The notes below the pieces were generated by a model. That model did no database searches. It was not told the DNA's origin and saw only the letters and a program-made list of their open reading frames with translations. This document shows, one piece after another, positions 49,121 through 60,145 of a DNA stretch of 64,000 nt. The stretch is taken from positions 11,656,001 to 11,720,000 of the forward strand of contig NC_079884.1 in assembly GCF_029227915.1 (NCBI RefSeq), written 5' to 3'. Positions within the stretch are counted from its first letter, which is position 1, and each line of letters begins with the position of its first letter. The stretch is from Hydractinia symbiolongicarpus (lineage: Eukaryota; Cnidaria; Hydrozoa; Anthoathecata; Hydractiniidae). The position numbers and the translations under genes were made by a program.

Positions 49121-49447
49121 ATGTCTGGGTTGGTGAAGAATGCTCCTGATTTTTTGCCAGATGAACCACCTCGTGTCATGAAAGCAACTCAAAAGGAAAT
49201 GATGGATGCCAGAGTTCCGTTGCGATTTCGTGATTTCTGTGCGCATCTGTATATACCATTGATGAAGTGTCGTTTTGAAACAGGGAATGTGCCATGGCGA
49301 TGTAAAGAAGAAAAACACGAATGGGAAGAGTGTGAAGTTCAAGATTATTATCGACGAATGAGAGACAAGCATCGCCAGACGTTAGCTCAACGTGCTGAAG
49401 AAAAACAAAAATTAGAACAAGCAAAATTAGAAGACACTGCAAATTAA
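49121..49447 (+). CDS. NDUFB7: NADH dehydrogenase 1 beta subcomplex subunit 7 (complex I B18)
   Basis: The product is 108 residues and intronless within the coding region. NDUFB7 is an accessory subunit of mitochondrial complex I on the intermembrane-space side. It is recognised by the twin CX9C (CHCH) pattern at C40/C50 and C61/C71, oxidised by the Mia40 relay. The family phrases PLRFRDFCAHL, PLMKCR and CKEEKHEWEECE-VQDY are also present. The start ATG at 49121 gives MSGLVKNAPDFLPD. Position 2 is Ser, so the N-myristoyl Gly of the vertebrate protein is absent. The charged C-terminal helix, rich in Glu, Lys and Gln, is normal for the family. Confidence 0.96.
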   Translation: MSGLVKNAPDFLPDEPPRVMKATQKEMMDARVPLRFRDFCAHLYIPLMKCRFETGNVPWRCKEEKHEWEECEVQDYYRRMRDKHRQTLAQRAEEKQKLEQAKLEDTAN

Positions 49448-50053
49448 ATGGGATTGTATTTTTCCAATAGTTTTTCAATATATATAACATGTACAGAAGT
49501 TTACTCACTCAACAAACCACAAATTTTTGTTTGCCTACTTTGTTAGAGTTTTTAAGTTACTAACATTACCATTAATTTAATTTTCTTGTGGGGTGTGTCT
49601 GTCTGCAGCGACAGGAGATTTTTCCACGGACTAACAACTAGTTTATATTAATTTTTATTTTTATTTTTTGAAGTTAATTTTCTCGGATGACTTTGTGCGC
49701 AGAAACACTCGACCTTTTTCGCGTTACAGTTTCAATTTTTAATTAAAAAACAACATTTTTTAGAAATTTTAGGATGAAAAATAGTGATTTCGCTACATAA
49801 TAACTGAATCATAGCTTTTTTGTGCATTTTGCGAAAAAATATTTTGTTTTAAATTTTTGCCGGAATTTAATTTCACGGACGACAGCAATTGGGGGATTAC
49901 ATTTCTCTAAATTTAGTGGGTTTGGTCAAATTCCGCGAAGTTAATCCTGATAAAGTAATTTTGTAATTGAACCAAATTTTAGTTCTCGAAAAAGTCGTAG
50001 TTTTTTTGTCTAAACCAAACTTATTAAAAGATTTATCACTAATACGTTTAGAT
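49448..50053 (+). other. spacer between NDUFB7 and NUDT19 with a weak Helitron-like terminus
   Basis: No gene is present. Around 49590-49641 the string CCACGGACTAACAACTAGT matches the Helitron-like ends at 11.69 and 12.92 kb, but the preceding hairpin is poor. This may be a degraded relative. Confidence 0.4.
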
Positions 50054-52662
50054 ATGAATAAATTAAATGCGACGAAACAGTGGCGTGACGCAGCTACTCT
50101 TATGCTTGTTGCACGATCCGGAGCGAAAAGGAATGGATACAAAATATTAATGTTAAAAAGAAGTGCAAAAAGTAAGTTTATGGTGAGAATATTTTTAAAT
50201 TTCTTGTTATAATAATTTTTACAAAGAGTCGTGAATAATCTTTGAAGAAAGTGTGGACATCATGTATAACAATAACCGTCTGGAATGCAGCTAGTTTAAA
50301 TGTTGTGATATGGAAACCTTGTGCATTCAGTAAGAAATATTTCACATACACACACGAATGTTGTTAAAATTCGCGAAATTCTCGAAAATTAATCAACTTA
50401 AGGTGGTCCTTAAGAACACGTAGAATAAATTGAGAAATTCTACTGCTCTGCATGAGACATTTCAATTATGTTATGAATTCTTTGTGTTAAATTATATTAT
50501 TATTGTGTGCTTCTTTTAATACACACCTCAATTTTTTTTCCAGCCAAATGCGTATGTGTTCCCTGGCGGTGTGACGTCACTGACAACAGATTTTACCGAA
50601 GAGTGGAATGATATATTCAAACGAAATAATTACTCCAACAAATTCAGTAGACTGTTGAACACTACGAAGCCTCAACCATCTGCGTATACAAGCAACATCT
50701 CACCGGGAAGGATTCCACCAGAACTTGCGTTCAGAATTTGTGCTATAAGAGAAACCTTTGAAGAGTCAGGCATTTTGCTGTTAACTGATTATAATGGAAA
50801 GGAAATAGTACTTGATGACCCTACTCATAATCTTGGTGGTGAGTTTGGAACTTTGCAAAGTTGGCGAGACAAGATCAATGAAGACGATAATAATTTTTTG
50901 AAACTTTTCAGGTTTGTCTGTTATTGTAAATATTTGTTGATAAAAATTTATTGCTCTTGCAAGCTTGGTTGTCATCAGATAAAAATCCTGTTAATTTCCA
51001 CCTAAAAACCTTTTTGGCTCATCTAAAGTAAAACCGGTAAATCTTCTTATGCGTGCAAAGGAACAGTCCGTTGTGGAAATTTATTATTGAAAGCGTTTTA
51101 TGTATAATTTTGGCCATAGGGTCATACGACTACGCAACCCCTCTGTTTCTTAGCGTAACCTTTTTCAATAGTTTTGTACTGATGGTGTTTTTGTAGATCT
51201 TTGAAGAGTTCACCAAGTATTCATCAGTTATTCGACTGGTCAACATGGCTAACACCAAACTTTGTATCTCGTCGTTTTGACACTATGTTTTATACGTGTT
51301 TTGTTGATGAAATACCAAATCACGGAAGAGACTGTGGCGAAGAAGTTACTGAAACTGTGTGGTTATCTCCTTTTGATGTTTGGGACAACTCTTATAATTT
51401 CAAACCGCCTCAAATTCATGAAATGTTGCGATTGTCAAGGTAGTTTTGCGTGAAACGTCTTGGTGCAGCCATGGTGACCAACATATGCGGCGGTTGAAAT
51501 TTATGTTCTTCCATTGTTAATTTTATAGAATTTGAACAGGAGCATACAGGCTCGTCCAAATTTTCACTCCTTTTATCAGTGGCTATCATGGCTGCTACCT
51601 ACGTTTCTGAAGAATAGATTTAAGACTGTTTTACATATGTGCTTCATCGATGCTGTTCTTTTGCAGTCTGAAGATGAATTTGAAATGGTGTATTCTGATT
51701 GGTTAAATCCCTTGAGGCTATTCGCCAGCATATTAATAAAATCCACAAATATACGAGTGTAGTCGTTTGATGAGGTAGAAAAAACGCTTTAATTCTCATT
51801 TAGGAGTTAGCTGTGATAAAGAAATACCGAATTATTTGTGACTATGCAAATCAGACATTGCTAATTTCTACTTCTGATTAGATACAAAACATTCGATGAA
51901 TTGAAAAAGTTCACAATTCAGCGTGAAGCATCTGGACTAAATACTTGGTGTGCATTTAAGAAAACTTTAAAAGATGGTTTTGTAGTGAGTGATTTTTCTA
52001 CACTGGGATTTATTCAATGATAAAATTTTTGACAAGCAATTTAAAATATTCCGCTTCACAAACACTCCTTACTGACGTTTTTTCTCAAACAGGTAAGTCG
52101 CCACCTTTCCATTCAGCGCCCATAGTATAACGGTAGCGCTTTAGAACTCGTATAATAGTCTGTGAAGGTACACTAATTGTATTTCCTAAACCGGGTTCGC
52201 GCGTAAGCTTTTCCTTATCTAGGTAAAAGTTAGATTAGATAACATTTATGACGTACAGAGGGGGATAGCTCAAAAGACAGGCCAAAGAATCAGATTAAAT
52301 ATCTTTGTTTTCGCATGTTGAGTAAAATGCTGGATGCAGAATAACGTGTGATTGATACGATTTTTTTTGGGATTGTGAAATTGCAAACTTGAAATGGCTA
52401 TTACTTTGCAAAGAGTATATCTTTTTAAATCATGACTCCCTTTTCCTTCCAGTGGACATATCCGGGTGATGATTTTCACAATGCGGATCCTGTTGCAGAA
52501 TCAGACACTATGAATGTTACAATTAACGAACTAAGAGAAATGTCACGTAATACGAACCGCATTGAATTGGTTACTGACGACACAAGTGGCGCTGTTGTTC
52601 TGAACAATATAGACTGGTTTGGTCATCCCTCGTTAGGTCAAATTACGTTAAAAGATTTATAA
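50054..52662 (+). CDS. NUDT19: NUDT19-like nudix hydrolase (acyl-CoA diphosphatase), five exons
   Basis: Exons are 50054-50182, 50544-50911, 51197-51439, 51882-51984 and 52453-52662. All junctions are GT-AG and in phase, giving 350 residues (the mammalian protein is about 375). NUDT19 hydrolyses CoA and acyl-CoA to 3',5'-ADP and phosphopantetheine derivatives, in peroxisomes or mitochondria. Exon 1 starts MNKLNATKQWRDAATLML. Exon 2 carries NAYVFPGG (44-51) and the divergent nudix box ending RETFEESG (112-119), whose Glu residues bind the metal. The long insert between them is typical of NUDT19. Exon 3 has FDWSTWLTPNF and the ETVWLSP segment. The C-terminus is KDL, not a standard SKL-type peroxisomal signal. 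AATAAA at about 52720 is a likely polyadenylation signal. A decayed copy of exon 3 sits in intron 3. Confidence 0.92.
51540..51774 (+). pseudogene. decayed tandem duplicate of NUDT19 exon 3
   Basis: From a TTTGAACAG acceptor the segment translates RSIQARPNFHSFYQW, aligning gap-free with exon 3 RSLKSSPSIHQLFDW. It continues through FLKNRFKTVLHMCFIDA and SDWLNP. Near 51735-51745 the frame breaks; in the next register PQIYECSRLMR matches exon 3 PQIHEMLRLSR and ends at a GAG/GTAGAA donor. The length is 235 nt, against 243 nt for exon 3, so inclusion would shift the frame. It looks like a former mutually exclusive exon. Confidence 0.8.
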
Positions 52663-53475
52663 AATTATTTTTAATTTTTAAAGGTCTTTGTTTTTTGAAT
52701 TTAAAAATCAACATTTTGTAATAAATAAATAAATAAATAAATAGAAGATTCATCCCTTTGTCGAAGCATCAATATTCGAGTAACTACGGTTTAGAATAAA
52801 CAAGGCTTTCCAGTTAAAAAGAAAGAATTCTGAATTTTGCACCAGTTATCTTGTTTGTGTAATGCTTCTGTGGCACATTTAAAAGTTTGCGAAAAAAATA
52901 GCGGTTTACAATTGCATGAGGATATATATTTATGTTCACAAATTTATAAGTTTTAATACTTTAAATACAATAACTTCTATAAAATTTGTTTTTTGACAAA
53001 AATTTCATTTCATGACAATTTATCCAATAGTTTAAAGTTCAGTCTTGCCTGACGCTTTGTTTAGTGAATACAGATAAACTATTTAACTTTTATTGCACTA
53101 AATATGGAGAAAGACCATGCAAATATATGATAACGCGAGAATGTCTTCTATTTGCATTAAAAAAATTTCCAAAAAAAGTCAATTTCTACCACGCAAAAGT
53201 CTAACGCCTTTAAAGATTTTACAGGCTATAAAAAAATGTCGAATGGCGTCGTATCTGCATAGAAGCTGGGACGATAGAAAAGATAATGAAATTCTTGTTT
53301 TTCTCCTTAGACAAACACGTTTTTGCCAGTGGTTTACTAAAGTAATGCGCATCTAGGTAAGTACCAGTGTACTATTAATTACTTCAACAAGCTAGCTCTA
53401 AGGTTTATCAACTTTCAAATGTAAAAAAATATGCTCTGAGAAAAGCGAAACAGTTCTAAATCCTTGTTGACTTGC
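52663..53475. other. NUDT19 3' UTR and spacer
   Basis: It contains the AATAAA polyadenylation signal within an (AAAT)n run at 52720-52742. A 79-codon frame at 53117-53356 starts with ATG but shows no recognised feature. It is followed by a GTAAGT string, so a short exon cannot be excluded. Confidence 0.4.
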
Positions 53476-54022
53476 TTATCCAGCCTTGTCTTCAGCGCTT
53501 CTCGTTTTCCCGCTCAGAAGAGGTTGACTATCTTCGTTAGTTTCCGATTTAGTAAACTTTAAATCATCTTTGACGACTTTCTCTCTGTTAGGCAAAGACT
53601 TCAAATCGTTCTTGACAGCTTGCTGTGTTTTTTTACTACGTTTGTGAAGTAAGTGTCTTGGAGTAAATTCTTCATCTTCACTGCTGTGTTCATTCTCCAA
53701 GTTTTTCTTTTTTCCCTCGTTTGGGTGACAATTATGAATTCGAATATTTATATATATTAACATGCAGATGAGAAGAGCGAGGAAACCAAGAAATATGTAT
53801 GCTCTTACGAAATCTAAAAAAAAAAAACAATTTTGTCTATACGAAGTGTGAACTTCAGAAAAATTTTTATTTTGTAAGAAAATAAAATTCTTCCAGAACG
53901 TAAGTTTTTAAAATGATTCGTGAAATGAGGTTGATATATTTTCATATTTTCTTAATTTTTATCTGCATACCTGTGTTGTTACACATAATTACTTTCATTT
54001 GTTCCTGTTTTTGCAACACCAT
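53476..54022 (-). CDS. short single-pass membrane protein, family member 1 (no C2-like domain)
   Basis: Exons 53971-54022 and 53476-53813 are joined at a phase-1 GT-AG intron, giving 129 residues from ATG 54022. A short N-terminus with a potential glycosylation site (CNNTD) precedes a membrane segment, AYIFLGFLALLICMLIY. The cytoplasmic side has an acidic patch SSEDEE, then TPRHLLHKR, lysine-rich stretches and a SQPLLSG segment. The FLG membrane start, acidic serine patch, Pro-Arg motif and phase-1 intron before the membrane helix match the two genes at 57.1 and 60.1 kb on the other strand. It ends where those continue into a C2-like domain. The function is unknown, and the start exon is inferred from phase alone. 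Confidence 0.6.
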
Positions 54023-57000
54023 TAAGAAAGAAAGACACACTGTTACTGAACGAATATCGATGTTAAGTACTGACAGTATTACAATTGGCTAGAACCATCT
54101 TCTGACACTTGACCCTTTTAATTTTCTTAATACTTCAACCTTGAGGCTTATTTTCTTACCAGTTTTTTCCTTAAAAAGAAAATTATCAGCCCGAAGGACC
54201 GATGAGAGAAGAGCGGTGGAACAGATGAGGCAAACATTTTGTAAAAACTTTGACTATCGGGCCCAACCACCGTAACCCCTTGGCTAGAAACTATTCTACC
54301 CCCCACAAGCCCAACCTTTAAACGGTGTAAGAGGTCTTTACACCAATCTCCAATAAGTCATACCTATATTTCATAAAAAGTACGCATTTATTATTTGAAG
54401 TACGCTTTTTTTACTCGTGTGTGTCTACCTTATCAGTAAAAATCTTTTAATAAGAAACCGGAAATTTAAATTGCGTCAGTATGCACTTATAAAATGCGTG
54501 TCGATATTTCATAACTTTTTTATTGGACATGTTATCAGATTGCTACAATTAGGTAGCTATAAGACTGCTACAATCAAATGTTAGGATAATTTACCTTCGC
54601 TTTCCATTTCTCAACCAAAAAAAAAAACATAAAAATCTTCTGGTTACTTTATATCACCTCCATCTTCACGAAGAACTTTTGTAAACATGAAAACATATTA
54701 CAAACTAATATACTCTTCGCACTTAGGTCATAAAGAATATTAAATATTTGTGATATAATTATTGTTAAATGATAGAATAAAATGTCTTGTAACCATGGTG
54801 ATATTTTTAAGATAGCGTTTCCATTAAGTTTAAACGTCGAGGAGTGTTGCATAGTTCAGAAAAAACGACATTGGACCTTTGTACCTGTCTATAAGATTCT
54901 GGTTAACTTTAAAAAAAAAATCCATTACCGTCTTCAAGTTAGGATTGCCCTGTAAATGTCGTTATAATAGCGTATGTAGGCAGATTTATTCGGGACTCCA
55001 GCTGAAAAATGCAAGAAGAACGAGAAATTTGACATACTGACAGACGAAAAGTCCTGCTTGTTTAGGGCTTCAATTTATGTCTGCTAAGTTGTGTTGTTAA
55101 CTCCTCTTCTCTCAGCACGAGTTGTTCGATATCTGTCGTCAATTTTGGCACAAAGCCAAATTTATATTTAGCGTGCTCAGGCTGTAAGAAATATACAAGA
55201 AAACACAACGTCTGTTTTTATGCTCGCATCTAATTAGCCTAAAAGCTTATATATCCCTTTACTAATTGTGTTATTGTAAAAAAAAAATAATAAATTTTCC
55301 GGCTTTAAAAGTCATATACAATGGGTTGTAGCAGGGCTTTTTTGTTTACATTTATCCAAAGGACGCAAAATATATATATACCTATATTTTTTTAAAATTA
55401 TTATTAAAAGTTCAAAATTTTAGTTTTGAACGGTTTTCTAGCACACGTGCTAAATAAATTGAAAACAGATCAATGGATTTTTGTGGTTTTGAACAATCAA
55501 TGGAACACTGTTTCTTATCATGATGACATATTCTTTCCTTTTTCAAGGTAATTTTGTAAAATTTCGCTTTTCTGTTTGTCATTGTCATTTGATGGAAGTA
55601 ACGCGTGAAACATTGTTGTGTTTGTGTGATACAATGTCTCCACCAATCAGCGATGACTTTAACTATAGTGAGTACTATTTTTGTATCATCAAATGGACTT
55701 GTAGTGCTAGCGTCCAATTAGTTTTATGTGTGTTATCTTTTGTGAAATGTTTGTAGTTATTTGTGTTTTTTAAGTTAGATTTACAGAATAACACTACAAA
55801 AATATGACCACGCTGAGGTTCAGTAATTTAAAAATTGTGATTAATAACGATGCGGAGCGATTGCGACAATTTAAAAAGCATTATAGCCAATCCACCTTGG
55901 TAAGGAAGCCAGCCACCTGTCTTAGAGAACTACATTGGGGTTTCCGCAATGTGTATTACTACCTGTCTTTGGCGACACCTGCTTTGACGACCACATTAGA
56001 GTCATGTGTTACTGTATAAGACGACAACCTGACTAACATGACCAGCTCTCGCTAATTGTAGTCCTCCAGACATGATAATATCTATATAAGACGACCGTAT
56101 CTTCGTGCTTGGGATTCACAATTTTAAACATACCAACTTCTCTACTGCAAGGTAAATTTGCAATAAGCATTTCTTTGCGTAACTTAGAAATCAATCAGGT
56201 ATACTAAGCTGTGTGCTGCTCAGTGTGTATTAAAATATATGCAGTATCATTACATCCTCAAATTTAATATCGAGTTTCACATTTTCTCTCTCTTTTAATA
56301 CGACTGGCATGGACTTGAATTTTAAATGTATTGATGCAATTCAGTTAAAGTCTTGATTGGAAACATTTTGTAGAGTGAGTATTGTACGGTAGATTGTGCA
56401 CTTGTTGCCATGCAAATGGCTCCATAAAGGATTCTTAAGGAGTCTGAGGCTACGTGGTTGTCCAGTTTATTTTTAATGTGATGAAAATTCGAGAAGAATT
56501 TTTCTTCTTACGGTCTTAGAAAACTAGGTGGGTTTTAACACGCTAAATCTGTAGTTTAAAATATTAAATCCAATATTTAATTGGATGTTTGTAATCGGGG
56601 ATTTTGCCTCGTTTGTTTTCACATGCCGCATTTAATGGCAATTGTCTGATACAAATTACAATTATTTGATTGTATAAAGGAGGCTATGGATTGTCGTCAC
56701 AAAATACAAAAAATATAAGAAAATCTGCCAAGCTGGGTAACTAAAATATTTAAATCTAGGGACAGATTTAAATATTCAATAAGCAATACAATGATAAAAC
56801 ACTGCCGAAATTGTTGAAAAATAACTTCCAGATCACGAAGGAAACAAGTTAACACACCATCAATCAGATTTCTTAACGCTTGTGAGGTATAAATAAGTTA
56901 TTTATGGCATACCTGTTAAATGTTTTAACAAAAAAATAAAAGTTAAATCCCGTTAGCCAAACCTAAATTATAAGACGAAATGGCATAAAAGTGGAATTCT

Positions 57001-57119
57001 TTTATAAATCACCGATTTTATTACAAGTAATAAATATGGTGAGGTCAAAATAACGAAATTAATAACGAGAATAGTTAGTTTCAAAACTTCTCTTACGTAT
57101 TTTACGTATACGTTTTTAG
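54023..57119. other. intergenic region with a TATA-type promoter candidate
   Basis: The upstream exon or exons of the 57.1 kb gene should lie here. Candidates are an exon with ATG at 55520 ending at a phase-1 donor near 55548, and a TATA-driven exon ending at 56151. A 71-codon frame at 55804-56019 starts with ATG but has no recognised features. Confidence 0.4.
56083..56151 (+). promoter_or_regulatory. TATA box with candidate first exon
   Basis: TATATAAG at 56083-56090 is followed about 30 bases later by a short ATG-less segment ending CTGCAAG before GTAAAT, a good splice donor at 56151/56152. It could be the 5'-UTR exon of the membrane-protein gene at 57.1 kb, 970 bp downstream. No start codon is supplied, so another exon would be required. 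Confidence 0.35.
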
Positions 57120-57916
57120 GACCAGGCTTGATATTTCTTGGTTGTTTACTTCTGCTCCTTCTCCTGTTATCGTTGGTCTACTGCATCGCAAAAAGGAGTA
57201 TCAAAAATCAGGCAAGAGAAAATGCTGATTACCTAAAGGTAGAATCCAGTGATGAAGAGGAAATTAATGATTATATTCCTAGGCATATGAAAGAGAAATA
57301 TAGAGAAGATGAAAAAATGTTTGAAGATAGTATTGACGCTACAAAAGCCGAAAGATTTCGAAAAAAACGATATAAAAAAAATGAAAACGCTTTGTACAAA
57401 TATGCTTATTTACAATCACCCATTCCAACTTTCAATCCAACGTTATTACTAGTAGAAAATTTATGGGACCAACACGCCCATGAGTCATGTTTACATGACA
57501 GTACGTATCGAACCAGTGTTGATTTTAAATTCCGTTACAATTCCACAACTAAAGAATTATCATTTATTATAGCCAGTGTGAAAAATTTACTGACTAAAAA
57601 TCATGGCGGACCTGAGAAAATAAAATTTGTTATTAAATTTTATCGAAGCAAGAAACAGAAAAAATATCTGCGAAGATTAAGCACAAAATATATTGGCGTC
57701 GATGAACTTCTACCTCCTCATTTCCAGATAGATAATATTGACGACTCACTTTTGAAAACAATGATTATCAAAGTAAAGGTGTTTGGAAAGAGAAAAAACT
57801 TTCCAAATGATATTAAACTTGTCTTGGGTCATATATATTTTAATATGAGCAAACTTTTGCATGAATCGAACGAAGTGTCTGTGACAACAACGTTGTTGCC
57901 ACAGCAAAGAAATTAA
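57120..57916 (+). CDS. single-pass membrane protein with C2-like domain, family member 2 (5' end missing)
   Basis: The open frame has no ATG before its membrane segment. It begins at an acceptor (CGTTTTTAG, phase 1), so an upstream exon must supply the start. Visible order: GPGLIFLG and a Leu-rich helix ending VYCIAK; an acidic patch SSDEEE (about 57245); YIPRHMKEKY; a basic linker; FNPTLL; then a domain of about 120 residues from 57510. That domain has alternating strands (SVDFKFRY, ELSFIIASVKNL, KIKFVIKFY, MIIKVKVFG, HIYFN) and KKQKK where synaptotagmin C2A has its poly-basic strand. The fold looks C2-like, but the loop aspartates for calcium are missing. It is probably a calcium-independent membrane or protein adaptor. 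It is closely similar to the 60.1 kb gene. Confidence 0.75.
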
Positions 57917-60145
57917 ATAAATACTGTTTTACATTATTGTACTAAAATTTATTAATTTTGCGCACAAGTTTGATTGTGACGTTCTAGGTGAAAAGAAGAT
58001 CATCATTTTATTATCGAAATTCTAAAAATATATTGAGACTACTATCCCGGACTTAATTTATTGGAAAAGAGGGCCGAATTTCATAGTTCGTCCCACAAGC
58101 AGTTATAAACACTGTTTCTACAAAAGACAAAGGCATTACGAACTTGTCAAAGTTCAATTGTCAATGATCGCAAACGGACTTAGGACTTCGGGTCTTAGCT
58201 TATTAGGTGAGTTTCAAATTCTTAACCCATACTAATTTTTGCTGACGTCAGCACACCCTGTTTCCCCGAATTTAAGCACCTTAGCAGGCCGTCGTGTAGA
58301 TTGCTCCAAAATGCGGACATGGCAAAAACTGCCAGTAGCGCATTTTTCCAGGATTATAGGTCACAAATTTTAAAGTTTTTTTCTAGAGAATGTTGTATAA
58401 ACTATTTCTATGCTAGATTCACGGTTTCTTTGGTTGGATCCAAACTTTCCAAATATGCGAGTTGTTGCTGGCGTAGGCATTTTTGTAATGTTTTTGAATA
58501 CTTCGTTACGTGCTAGAAACTGCGATTAGGGCAATTTAAACGCCGCTTACCTAACCTTCCCCATCTGAAATGGTAGCACCTGTCAGTACGCCTCACGACT
58601 TCATGCTTTTTGCCACTTTGCAAAATGGCCAAAAAGCGTTTTGTCTAAATATATGGTGACGGATTGTGGAAAAGGGAATAGAAATCAATAATTTTTTAAT
58701 AACATTTTATAAAATTTCTGCAGTGATCCCTGTAAAGTGATCCATGAAAAATTGTTGAATTTAGCCATAGAATTGTTATGTGAGATTTAACAATCATAAA
58801 GCCGGCCTTAAACTTCTGCTTATTAAAGTTCTATTTCGCATGGTAACATTCTACGTACATGTTAAAATGTGTTTCGAGCAATCTTAGTGTTAAAGAAACT
58901 TCACCTATTTAAAATTCAGTATTAAATTTAAGGAACATTGTGTTATTTGCTGCAAACTGATTGTAAGCGTGTTTTTAACTTTTGATTAGTTGGTATGGTT
59001 TAGCTATTGCAAAATACGCTTTTTGTGTCCCGACCTTACCGAACCTCGGTTTTTTGAAAAAATCTTTATTAGATTAGCAACGTTCGAGAACTAAACAAGA
59101 ACAAAATAATCCAAAACGTTTTACTTCGAAAATGCTACAGCGCGTGAAAGTTATATTAGGTTCTCAAATAAACAGCGGGGAAAGAAAGTTAGAAACTGGA
59201 AAAGAAAGACTTATATTTGTAAAAAATATCAACCATTAAAACATAAGTCAAGTTGTTTTTTCAAAATATTATGCAACTTATATGCCCACTGTTCAAATTA
59301 CAAAGAGTCAACTGAATTGTTACAACTCAGCGTTATTAGCCTTAATACACAAATTATCCACTTTCGAAATGTGTTCCAATAATAATATCCACATATTACA
59401 TGCCCACCTTGAGTAGAACGGGATTGACAAATGTATTGCAATTTGTATTGCAGCCTTTCCATCAGTGTGTTCTGTAAGTGGCATCGGTGTTCCAAATAAC
59501 TTATTCAAAGAATTTTGTTTCTAACCTTGTGCTTGCAACAACAGGTATTGAGATGTTCTTGTTGCATATGCGCATATACCTAGGAAGAAAATTTTTGCAG
59601 GAAGAAATTGTTGCGAAACTTACTTATGCGATTGGAAATCGTCATGAAAAAAAGGGAACTTATATTTTGAGAAGAAAGAAATATCAAAACAGATATGGCA
59701 TCAGGCTCCAGCGTAATGGAAATATATTCTTTAAACACTATTGTCTGATTCAACGTTTTGCGAGTCCATATATGTTTTAAAAAAATTGGAGATTGATCAT
59801 CGTCCATCCAAAAAATCCAATTTTTTGAAACATGATTGTATGCTTTAAAATTGCACACATAAGTTTCGCAAATTTGAGCTTCGCAAGTATTTCTTCTCTA
59901 AAGACTGTCAGAAATTAAATCACTTTAATAACAGTAGTATTTGTGCTCCTATACATCATGCCATGCCTTGCTTCCTAGACATATCTGCGCAGTTCCATTA
60001 ATAAAACATTTTCTAATCTTTGTTAACATAGTCTGAGGTGTAGTTCAATACATGTTATTTTGGATACTCTTAAAAGTGTATCTCAAAAATAGTAACAGTT
60101 GAAAATTATCTGATTTTAGGTTCAAATTTTTCTTATATTGTTCCC
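57917..60145. other. spacer between the two C2-like membrane-protein genes
   Basis: No convincing gene is present. A 100-codon frame at 59478-59780 lacks an ATG. Its first part ends ATT plus G at a GTATTG donor (about 59546), phase-compatible with the next gene, so it could contain an upstream exon. This is unproven. Confidence 0.4.

Noticed and set aside
52100-52205. tRNA-like segment in NUDT19 intron 4 with an A-box-like CATAGTATAACGGTAGC and GGGTTCGCGCG
   Set aside because: The acceptor stem and cloverleaf do not pair, and box spacing is too long without an assignable intron. At most it is a tRNA-derived fragment.
47090-52662. RAD51-NDUFB7-NUDT19 as an operon
   Set aside because: Spacers are 0.6-1 kb with separate polyadenylation signals, and no functional link exists. 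Same strand alone is not enough.
57030-57036. ATG followed at once by a GTGAGG donor upstream of the 57.1 kb gene
   Set aside because: It would give a phase-0 junction, whereas the downstream exon needs phase 1; joining produces an immediate stop.
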